Below, one piece after another: positions 34,982 to 44,039 of a stretch of 64,000 bases of DNA; position 1 is the stretch's first letter, and the number at the start of each line of letters is the position of its first letter. Origin of the DNA: Candidatus Baltobacteraceae bacterium. GTDB taxonomy: Bacteria > Vulcanimicrobiota > Vulcanimicrobiia > Vulcanimicrobiales > Vulcanimicrobiaceae. The position numbers and the translations under genes are program-made. The notes under the pieces were generated by a model. That model did not search any database. It saw only the letters and a list, made by a program, of their open reading frames with translations, and was not told the DNA's origin. The stretch lies in NCBI GenBank assembly GCA_036489885.1, contig DASXEW010000004.1, positions 56,417 through 120,416 of the forward strand. The letters are read 5' to 3'.

Positions 34982-36810
34982 TGAGCGAACGCTCGCCGGC
35001 GATCGTCGTCGTCGGTCATGTCGATCATGGGAAATCGACGTTGATCGGGCGCATGCTGCACGAGACCGGGAGTCTTCCTGAAGGAAAGCTGGCCGAGCTG
35101 GAAGCCTCGAGCAAACGGCGTGGCGTTCCGATGGAATGGTCGTTCGTGCTCGACGCGTTGCAAATGGAACGCGATCAAGCCGTCACCGTCGACACGACCC
35201 GCGTTTGGATGCGCGCGGGCGATCGGCGCTACGCCATCATCGACGCTCCCGGACACCGTCAGTTCATATCGAACATGCTCAGCGGCGCTGCGGAAGCCGA
35301 CGCTGCGATACTGATGATCGATGCGATCGAAGGCGTCAGCGAACAAACGCGCCGGCACGCATACCTGTTGCGGCTGCTCGGCATCGAGCAGGTCGTCGTG
35401 GCGGTCAACAAGATGGATGCGGTCGATTGGTCGGAGGAGCGCTTCCAAGCAGTGGCCCGGGAATGCGGCGCATACCTTGCCGAGCTGCAGATCACCGCAT
35501 CAGCGATCATTCCAATTTCCGCGTATCAAGGCGTGAATCTCGTTGCGCGCTCTGCCCACCTCAGCTGGTACACCGGGCCGACGCTGCTCGAAGCGTTTGG
35601 ACGGTTCGTTGCGCGCTCGCCGGCACATGACGGTCCGCTGCGCCTGCTTGTTCAAGACGTCTATCGCCGCGGAACGCGTCGTATCGTCGTTGGACGCATT
35701 GATTCCGGTTCATTTGCAGTCGGCGATACGGTCCTCGTCTCGCCGGCCGGAATCACGGCAACGGTCGAGAGCTTTGAGACTTGGCCCTCGGAATCGAAGT
35801 CGAGCGCGCGCGCCGGCGAATCGGTGGGATTTTGCGTCGACCGGCCGCTCTACATCGAGCGCGGCGACGTCATCAGCCATGAAAGCGATAGTCCGCATCG
35901 GGCCGGCGCATTCGACGCAACGTTGTTTTGGCTTGACGAGAGCGGTCCGGACTCCGATGAAAGTTTTCGAATCCAGCTTGGGCCGACCGAAAGTCGCGTT
36001 TGGGTCGAGGCGATCGAACGTGTCGTCGACACGGAGAACCTTGCGCAGTCGACGACCGGCACGGTTTCGCAATACTCGGTCCTCGATGCGCGTTTGCGCA
36101 CCAACGCGCCCGTCCCACTGGATATCGGCGGCCGCGTCGTGCTCTTGCGCGGCTCGCATGTCGTGGCGGGCGGTCTGGTCTCGCGCGTCGCGAGCGCGAC
36201 CCGGGCGACGAACCTCTATCCACAACAGCATCTGGTCTCGCGTCACGAACGTGCCGTTCGCAACGGCCACACCGGCGCCGTGATCTGGCTGACGGGGTTA
36301 TCGGCGTCGGGGAAATCGACGCTCGCGATGGCGGTTGAGCGGCGCCTATTTGCGCGTGGATGCTTCGTCTACGTCCTCGACGGTGACAACGTACGCGCCG
36401 GGATCAACAGAGATCTCGGATTCTCTGCGGAAGATCGTGCAGAAAACATCCGGCGTGTCGGCGAGGTGGCGGCGCTTTTTGCCGACGCCGGTGCAATCGT
36501 CGTGACGGCGTTCATTTCGCCGTTCCGTAAGGATCGTGACGCAGCGCGCGCGTCGGCCGGTTCCGCATTTCACGAAATCTATGTCAGCGCCGACCTCGCG
36601 ACGTGCGAAGCACGCGACCCCAAAGGACTCTATCGCCGAGCGCGTTCCGGTGAAGTCAAAGAATTCACCGGTGTTACGGCGCCGTATGAGCCGCCGGAGT
36701 CAGCCGAACTCGTCATCGACACGTCGAAACATTCGATCGACGACTGCGTCGAGCAGCTCTACGCGTACGCGTATACGGCAACGCGCCTATCCCTTCAGAA
36801 AACTTCGTAG
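34978..36810 (+). CDS. cysNC: CysN-CysC fusion: sulfate adenylyltransferase GTPase/APS kinase
   Basis: A 610-residue bifunctional protein. Residues 1-420 are the CysN GTPase: G1 'GHVDHGKST', G3 'DAPGHRQF', G4 'NKMD', then two beta-barrel domains. From about 435 on is APS kinase with its own P-loop 'GLSASGKST' and '[15 protein letters not shown]'. The product is PAPS from sulfate in two steps. Fusion of the two is common (NodQ-like). It overlaps cysD at its start and the convergent proline dehydrogenase gene by 24 bp at its end. Confidence 0.95.
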   Translation: MMSERSPAIVVVGHVDHGKSTLIGRMLHETGSLPEGKLAELEASSKRRGVPMEWSFVLDALQMERDQAVTVDTTRVWMRAGDRRYAIIDAPGHRQFISNMLSGAAEADAAILMIDAIEGVSEQTRRHAYLLRLLGIEQVVVAVNKMDAVDWSEERFQAVARECGAYLAELQITASAIIPISAYQGVNLVARSAHLSWYTGPTLLEAFGRFVARSPAHDGPLRLLVQDVYRRGTRRIVVGRIDSGSFAVGDTVLVSPAGITATVESFETWPSESKSSARAGESVGFCVDRPLYIERGDVISHESDSPHRAGAFDATLFWLDESGPDSDESFRIQLGPTESRVWVEAIERVVDTENLAQSTTGTVSQYSVLDARLRTNAPVPLDIGGRVVLLRGSHVVAGGLVSRVASATRATNLYPQQHLVSRHERAVRNGHTGAVIWLTGLSASGKSTLAMAVERRLFARGCFVYVLDGDNVRAGINRDLGFSAEDRAENIRRVGEVAALFADAGAIVVTAFISPFRKDRDAARASAGSAFHEIYVSADLATCEARDPKGLYRRARSGEVKEFTGVTAPYEPPESAELVIDTSKHSIDDCVEQLYAYAYTATRLSLQKTS

Positions 36811-37701
36811 CACAAACGCGACGTTGGCGGGTCGTTCCGCTAAACGCCGCATGAAGTACGGATACCATTCGCGTCCGAACGGCGCGGCGATGCGCACCGT
36901 GTAGCCCTGGTCGCGGACGTGCTTCTGGAGCGCCGGCCGCACGCCGTACAGCATCTGGAACTCGAAGCGATCGTTCGGAATCACCTTTGCCCTTATAAAG
37001 GAAGACGCATGCCGGATTGCATCCTCGTCGTGCGTTGCGATTGCCGTATAGCCGCCGGCGAGCAGCGCGTGCTCGATGAGCCGTTTGAACGCGGCATCAA
37101 CGTCCGGTTTCTTCGCATACGCGACGGATGGCGGTTCCAGATACGCGCCCTTGACGAGCCGGAGATTGGGCTTGCAGTCCCCGAGTGCTTCGAGGTCGGC
37201 CGGCGTGCGGTAGAGATACGCTTGCAGAACCGCACCGACGTTGTCATGCCTGGCCTTACGCATTGCGCGATAGATTCGCAGCGTCGCATCGACGCGCGCC
37301 GAGTCTTCCATGTCGACGCGGATCGAAGTCGTCAGACGAGCGGCGTGCGCAACGATCTCCGCGAGATTCTCGGAGGCAAGCGATTCGCTGATGCCCAGGC
37401 CGAGATGCGTTAGCTTCAGCGCGACGTTGGCTTTGAGGCCTTCCGACGCGATGCGCGAGAGCAGCTGCTTGTACTCCGCAGTGGTGCGGTGCGTCTCGCC
37501 CTCGCTTGCGACCTGTTCACCCAAGATCGCGGATGCGACGAGAAATCCCCCGCGGTTGAGCTCGCGGACGATCTCGACGAAGTCGTCGAGCGTCTCACCG
37601 GCAACGAATCGACGCGCGCCGAGCTGCAAGCCCTTTGCAGCCATGAACGTTCTCAGAAATTGGCTGCGAGATGCAGCCAGAAGGGCGGCCCGCGCGATCA
37701 T
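36787..37701 (-). CDS. Proline dehydrogenase
   Basis: A 304-residue single-domain PRODH (the short, monofunctional type). The TIM-barrel FAD enzyme motifs are '[11 protein letters not shown]', 'RVDMEDS', '[11 protein letters not shown]' and the closing substrate-binding 'RRLAERPAN' near residue 290. It oxidises proline to pyrroline-5-carboxylate and reduces quinone. The partner P5C dehydrogenase is not adjacent. Confidence 0.92.
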   Translation of the reverse strand: MIARAALLAASRSQFLRTFMAAKGLQLGARRFVAGETLDDFVEIVRELNRGGFLVASAILGEQVASEGETHRTTAEYKQLLSRIASEGLKANVALKLTHLGLGISESLASENLAEIVAHAARLTTSIRVDMEDSARVDATLRIYRAMRKARHDNVGAVLQAYLYRTPADLEALGDCKPNLRLVKGAYLEPPSVAYAKKPDVDAAFKRLIEHALLAGGYTAIATHDEDAIRHASSFIRAKVIPNDRFEFQMLYGVRPALQKHVRDQGYTVRIAAPFGREWYPYFMRRLAERPANVAFVLRSFLKG

Positions 37702-37792
37702 GCCGCGTTCAATTCCGGCACGCTTACTCGCTTGTTCGCGCTAGTAATCCACAAGGAGGCAAGATAGTGATTGTCTGATTTAACGCGTTCAT

Positions 37793-37812
37793 ACGTGTTC
37801 TTAAGTACACGT
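37793..37812. promoter_or_regulatory. Inverted repeat in the TonB-receptor control region
   Basis: ACGTGT at 37793-37798 and its reverse complement ACACGT at 37807-37812 flank TCTTAAGT. It lies in the AT-rich stretch before the receptor gene and could be an operator. No factor can be named. Confidence 0.35.
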
Positions 37813-37858
37813 TACCGTTTCTGAATTAGGTTGTCCTAGTCAGGAGGGAAGCTCGGAT

Positions 37859-40720
37859 TTGAAGCACTCAGCAAGGCCCGCTTTGCGGCGTGCCGCTAGT
37901 CTTATTTTTGCCCTCGCGATCGTAGCCTTAGCGCTCATACCGACAGACGTGATGGCGCAATCCGCATCACAAGGCACCGTTAGCGGCGTCGTCACCGATA
38001 CCAATGCAGGCCCTATAGCGGGTGCATTGATCTCGCTGAGCGGCCCGCAAGTGACGTCCACGACGAGCGGCAGCGACGGAACATTTTCAGTGAATGTTGC
38101 AGCCGGCACTTATACGATATCTGTGACGAAGTCGGGCTTCGAGAGACAAACGCAGGGCAACGTCGTAGTCGTCTCCGGGCAGACGAATTCCGTGAACGTT
38201 TCGCTCGCAGCGCAGACCATGACGTCATTGCAAGTCATTGGGCACGTTTCGACATCCGCCGGCGCACGAGGTTCGATCAATACGAGCCCCGCATCAACCG
38301 CGGTCATCTCACAGCAGACGATGCAGGATCAGGGCATTCAGCAGGTTATGCAGATCCTCGATGAGACGCCGGGCATCATCGCGCAATATCCGGGAGGAAC
38401 GGCGAACCCGTCTGCACCGGCATCCGTTTCGTATCCCGTTATTCGTGGCGCGCTTCCGTATGAGACTGAAAGTCTCATTGACGGACATCCGCTTGCCAAC
38501 CAGAGTTACGGCGACTTTGTCATCACGTATCTGAATCCGTATTTACTGCAGAGCATCGAAGTCGTCAAAGGTCCGGGCGCGTCCGCGACCCAGGACAACA
38601 ATGCGATCAACGGCACCGTAAATTTCCGTACGCTCGAACCGACGACAGAACGACGTGAATCAGTCGTGTTCGGCGTCGACTCCTTTGGCGGCAACTACTC
38701 GAACTTTCGCGCGACCGGCACGGTCCTGAACGGGAAACTCGGTTACGCGCTCGACTATGCGATAACCGGTACGCCGGGGCCGCTGCAGAATGCGCAGAGC
38801 GTTTACACCGGGTTCACTCCCGACACAATCATCAACGGCATTCCGAACGGCGGCTATGCCGCAACCGCGCCGGCGACACTTCCGGCGAAGATTCAGAATC
38901 CTCCCTATAACGTCGATAGCTTGTACGGATGTTGTTATCCGCTGAACACGCAATATCTTAATAGGGGCGAGCTCGTTAAGCTGCGGTGGAATTTTTCTGG
39001 TTCCACGACCTTGACGGCTAGCTACATCGGCAGCCAGGTAGCGGCTCAAGAAATCTCGACGGGAACCTATAATCTTCCGATGGTTTTTGAGCCGGCTGCC
39101 GGATATACAGCGACCGGAAACGGCGCCGTTCCTGGCCAGACGATCAACACGATCACGGGCGTGTACCAGCCACCAAATCAGCCCGAATCGAATAACGCAC
39201 CGTTATTTCAGGTGGAATTTCGAACGGCACCGACGCCAAACGACGTCATCTTGGCGCGCTATTACACGGCCGAACTTTACCGCGAGCTATCTAATGGAAT
39301 CGCCGGACCGACCGGTACGTACACGACGAACATGACGTTGAATGGGTCCTTCACTCCCGCCGCTCCCAACTCGGCGCCGATCATCTTCAACAATCAGCTT
39401 GCGAGCGTGTCGTTCATCGACCAATATTTCCAGGAGGTCGAATTCGATCAATTGCACGGCGGGTCGTTCGAGTACGATCATGCACTTGGCGGCGGGGCCG
39501 GTCTGCTGTCGGTCGCGGTTGACAGTACGGCAACGACCAGCGAGTCGTATGAATATGAGCCGGCGCTTGCAGCATACGGCATTCCGCCTGGATCGCAGGT
39601 TGCCGAAACGACGGAGATGTTGCGTGGCATCTTCAACCTAAGTCCGCATCTGCAGCTCACGCTCGCCAATTACTTTAACGAATACTCCTATCATTATTCG
39701 AGCGACAACGGTGTTACGTGGCAAAACCCGCACAGTTGGTACGACGTGCCACGCGGCAGTCTCGTATGGCAGCCGAATTCCAATACCGCAATTCGCGCTG
39801 CCGCCGGGAGTGCAATTGCTCCAGCATATCTCTATCTGCTTTCAACGCAAAACACTGCTCCAACGTCGGAAGCCGGGGGCACCTACTACCAACACACGGT
39901 GGCTCCGCCGACCGGGAGCGTCTTTCCGGAAACGGCTTTCGGGTACGATCTCGGCGGCGATATGCGCTTAGGCGGATACAAGACACTTTCGGTCGACGGC
40001 TATTGGAACAACCTTCGAAATCAATTCGTCAAGCCGTACTACTTGCAAGGGTATTGCCTCGCGCCTTGCACGACCACGGTCCCGGCGTCGACCGCCGGAG
40101 CCGTTCCACTCTACGGACAAACGGTTGAGAATCTTTCGAATTCGCGCTACGCCGGTCTCGAAGGTTCGTTCAAGAATGATCCGCCAGTCGGTCTAGGTGG
40201 TATCGTGAATCTTTCGTTGATTCGCGCGTACGCGTACGACATCAATCCCTGCTTCTACTCATCTGACCCGACGATTTCGTGTTCAACAGCCTCGCAGAAC
40301 CTCGGAATCGTTCCCTACGCGAATTTCGGATCCAGCAACAGCGTCAGCGCGGACGGCAAATATAATACGCTCGGCGACGCGGTACCGTACGCGCAAGGTT
40401 ACGGAGAGATCCATTACCGCTTCCCGCGCGGCGGACTAGTGCTGCTGGGCACAACGTTCTACGGCAACAACAATACCTTCCAACGGTCCTCTTTCTACAC
40501 GTTCAACGCAACCTTGCGCGCACCGATCTATGATGCACACACATTCGCGCAAGTCTCGGTCTACAATCTCTTCAATACGTGGGGTGCCGGTTACGGAACC
40601 GCGTTCGTAGGAACGCCGGAGGTCGTCCTGGCCAACGGAAACTTTGCGTTGACCAACGCGAAGTCGCTAATGCCCACGACGTTCCGGTTCCAAATCTCGC
40701 ATGACTTCGGAGCCAAATAG
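37859..40720 (+). CDS. TonB-dependent outer-membrane receptor with regulatory-like domain
   Basis: A 953-residue receptor starting at a TTG with AGGAGGG nine bases upstream. After the signal peptide (cleavage near 'VMAQ-SA') comes a carboxypeptidase-regulatory-like Ig domain (about 40-120: 'GTVSGVVTDTNAGPIAGALISLSG'). Then follows the plug (about 145-275, with 'VEVVKGPGA'-type sequence read here as 'IEVVKGPGASATQD') and a 22-strand-type barrel. It imports a nutrient across the outer membrane using TonB energy. Substrate unknown. The next gene starts at the base after its stop. Confidence 0.92.
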   Translation: MKHSARPALRRAASLIFALAIVALALIPTDVMAQSASQGTVSGVVTDTNAGPIAGALISLSGPQVTSTTSGSDGTFSVNVAAGTYTISVTKSGFERQTQGNVVVVSGQTNSVNVSLAAQTMTSLQVIGHVSTSAGARGSINTSPASTAVISQQTMQDQGIQQVMQILDETPGIIAQYPGGTANPSAPASVSYPVIRGALPYETESLIDGHPLANQSYGDFVITYLNPYLLQSIEVVKGPGASATQDNNAINGTVNFRTLEPTTERRESVVFGVDSFGGNYSNFRATGTVLNGKLGYALDYAITGTPGPLQNAQSVYTGFTPDTIINGIPNGGYAATAPATLPAKIQNPPYNVDSLYGCCYPLNTQYLNRGELVKLRWNFSGSTTLTASYIGSQVAAQEISTGTYNLPMVFEPAAGYTATGNGAVPGQTINTITGVYQPPNQPESNNAPLFQVEFRTAPTPNDVILARYYTAELYRELSNGIAGPTGTYTTNMTLNGSFTPAAPNSAPIIFNNQLASVSFIDQYFQEVEFDQLHGGSFEYDHALGGGAGLLSVAVDSTATTSESYEYEPALAAYGIPPGSQVAETTEMLRGIFNLSPHLQLTLANYFNEYSYHYSSDNGVTWQNPHSWYDVPRGSLVWQPNSNTAIRAAAGSAIAPAYLYLLSTQNTAPTSEAGGTYYQHTVAPPTGSVFPETAFGYDLGGDMRLGGYKTLSVDGYWNNLRNQFVKPYYLQGYCLAPCTTTVPASTAGAVPLYGQTVENLSNSRYAGLEGSFKNDPPVGLGGIVNLSLIRAYAYDINPCFYSSDPTISCSTASQNLGIVPYANFGSSNSVSADGKYNTLGDAVPYAQGYGEIHYRFPRGGLVLLGTTFYGNNNTFQRSSFYTFNATLRAPIYDAHTFAQVSVYNLFNTWGAGYGTAFVGTPEVVLANGNFALTNAKSLMPTTFRFQISHDFGAK

Positions 40721-42103
40721 ATGAGATATCTCTTTGCAGTCCTAGGTGCCGTCGGTCTTTCGATTCTCATAGCGGCATGTGGTGCCAGCACCGGGCCGCC
40801 GCCAGTGGGTAGTACCACCGGTGCGCCCGTGCAGTCTCAATCGTCGCAGACGTACTCGGTCACGACAACCGGTCAGTTTACGCTTGCGGCACCGTCGATT
40901 GGCGGCAATCAAGCCAACCTACAGTTCCTCGCGGCTAGCGGCGGCCCGTCGAGCGCGTCGATGACGTTAACGACGTCAGCGACGAGCAGCCTTCCAGCGC
41001 TCTCGAAGGCGCGATTGCCGGCTTCGCTGCGCAACATCAAGGACTTCACGTACACGGCGCAATGGTTCTATGACGTCATCGCAAGCGCGAGTCTCACGTT
41101 CCCAGGTCCGCCAGCGTGGTCGGTGACCGTCGCGAGCCCAATAGCGGGTGCGAGCTATTTCATCGCCTATTACGATCCGACGATTCCCGGCTGGAACATC
41201 TACGGGGGCGGAACGCCGCAAGGTTCGCCGGGACCGACAGCGACGAACGTCACGTATCTCTTCACGCCGGCAGCGGTTGCAAGCCCGATCGTGATTCCGA
41301 CGGGGTCTCCGGGTGCGAATTTTGCACTCGTCGCAATCACCGGCACAACGCCGACGCCGGTTCCGACGCCGACACCGATTCCGAGCTATCCGGATTTGGT
41401 TGCGGACAACAACTTCACGGCCGAAGGCACTGCTGGGCAGTGGACGCTCAATAGCACCACTGGTTGGACCCCGTGTTCCGATCCGGAAGAAACGCCGACT
41501 CCTCGTCCGACAGCAACGCAGGCAGTAGCGCCGAGCTTCCAGAGCAGTATTAATGTGAGCTTTGACGACGCTGCCGTGAACCCTGAGCCGACGCCGTACG
41601 GAGGCGTCCAGTATGCAGCCCTAATCGGCCGAGTTCTGGGGACGACGGGTCCCGATGAACCTCGCGGCGCCTACGGAATCTGCCAGCAAGTGACAATTCC
41701 GTCGAATCCGTACATGTCATTGGCAGTCCTCGAAGGCGGAAACGACGGCAGCGCCTACATCGGTCAGAAAGCATCTCTCGTGGTCGGCGGAACGCTGACA
41801 CTGGCGACGGACTCGACGCCGACGAATCCGTACTACGTCATAAGCGGCGCGACGTCCCAGGTCCAGCTCTTCAGCGAGTCTATCTGTACGGGCCAAGCAG
41901 TTGGTCAGATGTATCAGAACTGTACGGGCTCACCGACAACGCCCACATGGGTGGTCAAAGGCCCATACACTTCAACGATCCAGTCACTGGCCAACCAGAG
42001 TGTCACGCTCTTTATAGGGACGTGGGGTAAGTCCGGTGATTCAGGAAGCTCATACGGTGTCTTCATGTATGTTGACAACGTCGTGCTGGTGAATCTGCCG
42101 TAG
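40721..42103 (+). CDS. Lipoprotein coupled to the TonB receptor
   Basis: A 460-residue lipoprotein with the lipobox 'LIAAC' at residue 16-20. A Pro/Thr-rich tract ('TPTPVPTPTPIP') near residue 220 links an N-terminal beta-rich part to a C-terminal beta-sandwich (about 240-460) that looks like a carbohydrate-binding or jelly-roll domain. No gap separates it from the receptor, so the two are co-translated. That recalls SusC-SusD pairs in which the lipoprotein captures the ligand, but there is no SusD homology. Confidence 0.7.
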   Translation: MRYLFAVLGAVGLSILIAACGASTGPPPVGSTTGAPVQSQSSQTYSVTTTGQFTLAAPSIGGNQANLQFLAASGGPSSASMTLTTSATSSLPALSKARLPASLRNIKDFTYTAQWFYDVIASASLTFPGPPAWSVTVASPIAGASYFIAYYDPTIPGWNIYGGGTPQGSPGPTATNVTYLFTPAAVASPIVIPTGSPGANFALVAITGTTPTPVPTPTPIPSYPDLVADNNFTAEGTAGQWTLNSTTGWTPCSDPEETPTPRPTATQAVAPSFQSSINVSFDDAAVNPEPTPYGGVQYAALIGRVLGTTGPDEPRGAYGICQQVTIPSNPYMSLAVLEGGNDGSAYIGQKASLVVGGTLTLATDSTPTNPYYVISGATSQVQLFSESICTGQAVGQMYQNCTGSPTTPTWVVKGPYTSTIQSLANQSVTLFIGTWGKSGDSGSSYGVFMYVDNVVLVNLP

Positions 42104-42132
42104 CGGCAGGAGCCGCAATCCCAAACCACTGA

Positions 42133-42173
42133 GGAGAGTCCCCGTGATACGAATGATATTACGGGGACTCTCC
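42133..42173 (+). promoter_or_regulatory. Long hairpin covering the hydrolase ribosome-binding site
   Basis: GGAGAGTCCCCGT (42133-42145) is matched exactly by ACGGGGACTCTCC (42161-42173), with a 15-base loop. The stem contains the ribosome-binding purines (GAGGAG, 42131-42136) and the GTG start at 42144; an ATG at 42153 lies in the loop. It could hold translation in check, or act as a terminator of the receptor-lipoprotein operon. Only a few T's follow. Confidence 0.6.
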
Positions 42174-43205
42174 ACTTTTATCGCGGCGCTTTTCATCGCG
42201 GGCGTTGCCACGTGTCCGGTGAGTGCGCAAAAGGAAGACGATCCGCACTACAAGCCTGTGAAGCACGTCGGCGACCGCGAGTTTCTCGTGCAGGCGCCTG
42301 AAGGTTCGGGGATCGTGCATTACTTTGCGACGGGGTCGCTTGACGGATCGCCATCGGCCGTACGCGCATTGATCAACATCTCGGGCTTGCTCCGCAACAG
42401 CGACGAGTACGAGAAGACAGGCGAAGAAGCGGTCGCCGCAGCCGGCGCAGGCGCGAACACGATCTTGATCACACCACAGTTTTTGGCGCAGATCGACGTC
42501 GCCGGACATTCGCTGCCTGCCAGCACGATTCGCTGGGAAGTGCAAACCTGGCTCGACGGTCTTCCGGCAATCGGACCCGCGCCGATCAGCGCGTTCTCGG
42601 TTCTCGATGCGATCGCGAAGCGGCTCGCAGATCGGTCGCGCTTTCCCGCGTTGCGTGAGATCGTGTTCATCGGTCACTCGGCGGGTGGCCAGCTCATTCA
42701 GCGCTATGCCGTCGTCGGAAAAGCTCCGGACGATCTCGCAGCGTCCGGCGTCGCGATTCGATTCGTCGTCGCTAATCCGTCGTCGTATCTGTATTTTGAT
42801 TCGTATCGGCCGGTCCCGAGCATTGCCGCGACTTGTTCGGGTTTCAACAACTGGAAGTACGGGATGGACAATCTCCCACCGTACATTACGCTCGACGCTG
42901 CCGCGCTCGAAGCACGTTACGTTAAGCGCCGCGTCACCTATATGCTCGGAATGCTCGATACGGATCCGAATCATCCTGTCCTCGATAAGAGCTGCAAAGG
43001 CGAAGCCGAGGGACCCTATCGTCTCGCGCGCGGGCTATCGTATACGCAATACCTTCGCACGCGGCACCCGTCGGGGACGAATCAAGACGTCGCTGAAGTC
43101 CCCAACGTCGATCACGATGCGCACGGCATGTTCACATCGTCGTGCGGCGTCGCCGTTATATTTCAGCGCCCGCGCACAGGCTGCGTGGCGAACGCGAAGA
43201 TATAA
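42144..43205 (+). CDS. Secreted alpha/beta hydrolase
   Basis: A 353-residue protein with a signal peptide (cleavage near 'PVSA-Q'). The nucleophile elbow is 'GHSAGG' near residue 174, followed by 'YVVGKAP'-type sequence and a C-terminal Asp/His region ('VPNVDHDAHGMF') where the catalytic His is likely. The family is serine alpha/beta hydrolases of the esterase type. The start could be the GTG at 42144 or the ATG at 42153; the hairpin over this site makes either unusual. Confidence 0.75.
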   Translation: MIRMILRGLSTFIAALFIAGVATCPVSAQKEDDPHYKPVKHVGDREFLVQAPEGSGIVHYFATGSLDGSPSAVRALINISGLLRNSDEYEKTGEEAVAAAGAGANTILITPQFLAQIDVAGHSLPASTIRWEVQTWLDGLPAIGPAPISAFSVLDAIAKRLADRSRFPALREIVFIGHSAGGQLIQRYAVVGKAPDDLAASGVAIRFVVANPSSYLYFDSYRPVPSIAATCSGFNNWKYGMDNLPPYITLDAAALEARYVKRRVTYMLGMLDTDPNHPVLDKSCKGEAEGPYRLARGLSYTQYLRTRHPSGTNQDVAEVPNVDHDAHGMFTSSCGVAVIFQRPRTGCVANAKI

Positions 43206-43207
43206 GC

Positions 43208-43250
43208 GGTCGCTCGACTACGCGGCTTCGGCGCTACGCTCTGGATGACA
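43208..43250 (+). repeat. CHPERSE-type repeat, copy A
   Basis: The 43 bases from GGTCGCTCGACTACG to CTCTGGATGACA match the element in copy B at 44636. The terminal ATGACA contains the start codon of the GT2 gene at 43245. The family is widely scattered in bacteria and is known as a REP-like palindromic element often read as 'CHPERSE'. Confidence 0.65.
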
Positions 43251-44039
43251 GAAGAGAAAATCAGTTGCCTGATGGTGACGATGCCGAAACGGCTCGAACT
43301 GTTTCGGCAGAGCGTTGCCGCGTATTGTGAACAAACGTACGAAAACAAGGAGCTCGTCGTCGTTACAGACGGGCCCCGCGATAGAATGCGTCCGCTCGCT
43401 GCGCACGTCGAGTCACTCGGCCGCGGCGATGTCCGCGTCGTCCACGAGGAACGGAGCCGTTCACTCGGCGCACTGCGAAACCTGAGCTGCGAAGCCGCTT
43501 CCGGAGCGTATTTCTGCCAGTGGGACGACGACGACATCTACCACCCGCGACGGCTTGAAGAACAATACCGCGCGTTAAAGCAGCAAGACGCCGCCTGTCT
43601 CTACTTGGAAGAGACGATGCAGTTCATGGTGGAGTCGCGCCGGCTGTACTGGCTCAATTGGCATGCGACGCAGCAGCGGGCGCATCCAGGAACATTGTTG
43701 TGCTCGCGATCGGCCATGATCGCCTATCCGGAAGAAGGCGAAGCAGCGGAGTATACGCACGATTCGGTTGTATGTCTCGAGCTGCAGAAACGGCTGGGAT
43801 TCGCAACGCTCGCAGCGCAACCGTTTCTCTACGTATACGTTACGCACGATCTCAACAAGTATCCGCGCGAGCACCACGAGATGCTCGCAGAGCAACTCGC
43901 AATCTCGAAAGGGCTACTACAGCGGCGTGAGCGCGAGCTTCGCGAAGGGTTGGCACCGATCGACTTCGGCGCGGGTGACGTTACCGTTCAAGGAAGCAAT
44001 GGTCAAGCGTTTGTTTTGAGCGCTAAGCGGTCTTCGTAG
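43245..44039 (+). CDS. Glycosyltransferase family 2
   Basis: A 264-residue GT-A fold glycosyltransferase. The nucleotide-sugar part is the N-terminus ('ISCLMVTMPKRLELFRQSVAAYC'), and the metal-binding motif is 'WDDDDIYH' near residue 92. The ATG lies in repeat copy A and has no clear ribosome binding site. It precedes a transglutaminase-like gene read in the other direction. Acceptor sugar or aglycone unknown. Confidence 0.85.
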   Translation: MTEEKISCLMVTMPKRLELFRQSVAAYCEQTYENKELVVVTDGPRDRMRPLAAHVESLGRGDVRVVHEERSRSLGALRNLSCEAASGAYFCQWDDDDIYHPRRLEEQYRALKQQDAACLYLEETMQFMVESRRLYWLNWHATQQRAHPGTLLCSRSAMIAYPEEGEAAEYTHDSVVCLELQKRLGFATLAAQPFLYVYVTHDLNKYPREHHEMLAEQLAISKGLLQRRERELREGLAPIDFGAGDVTVQGSNGQAFVLSAKRSS

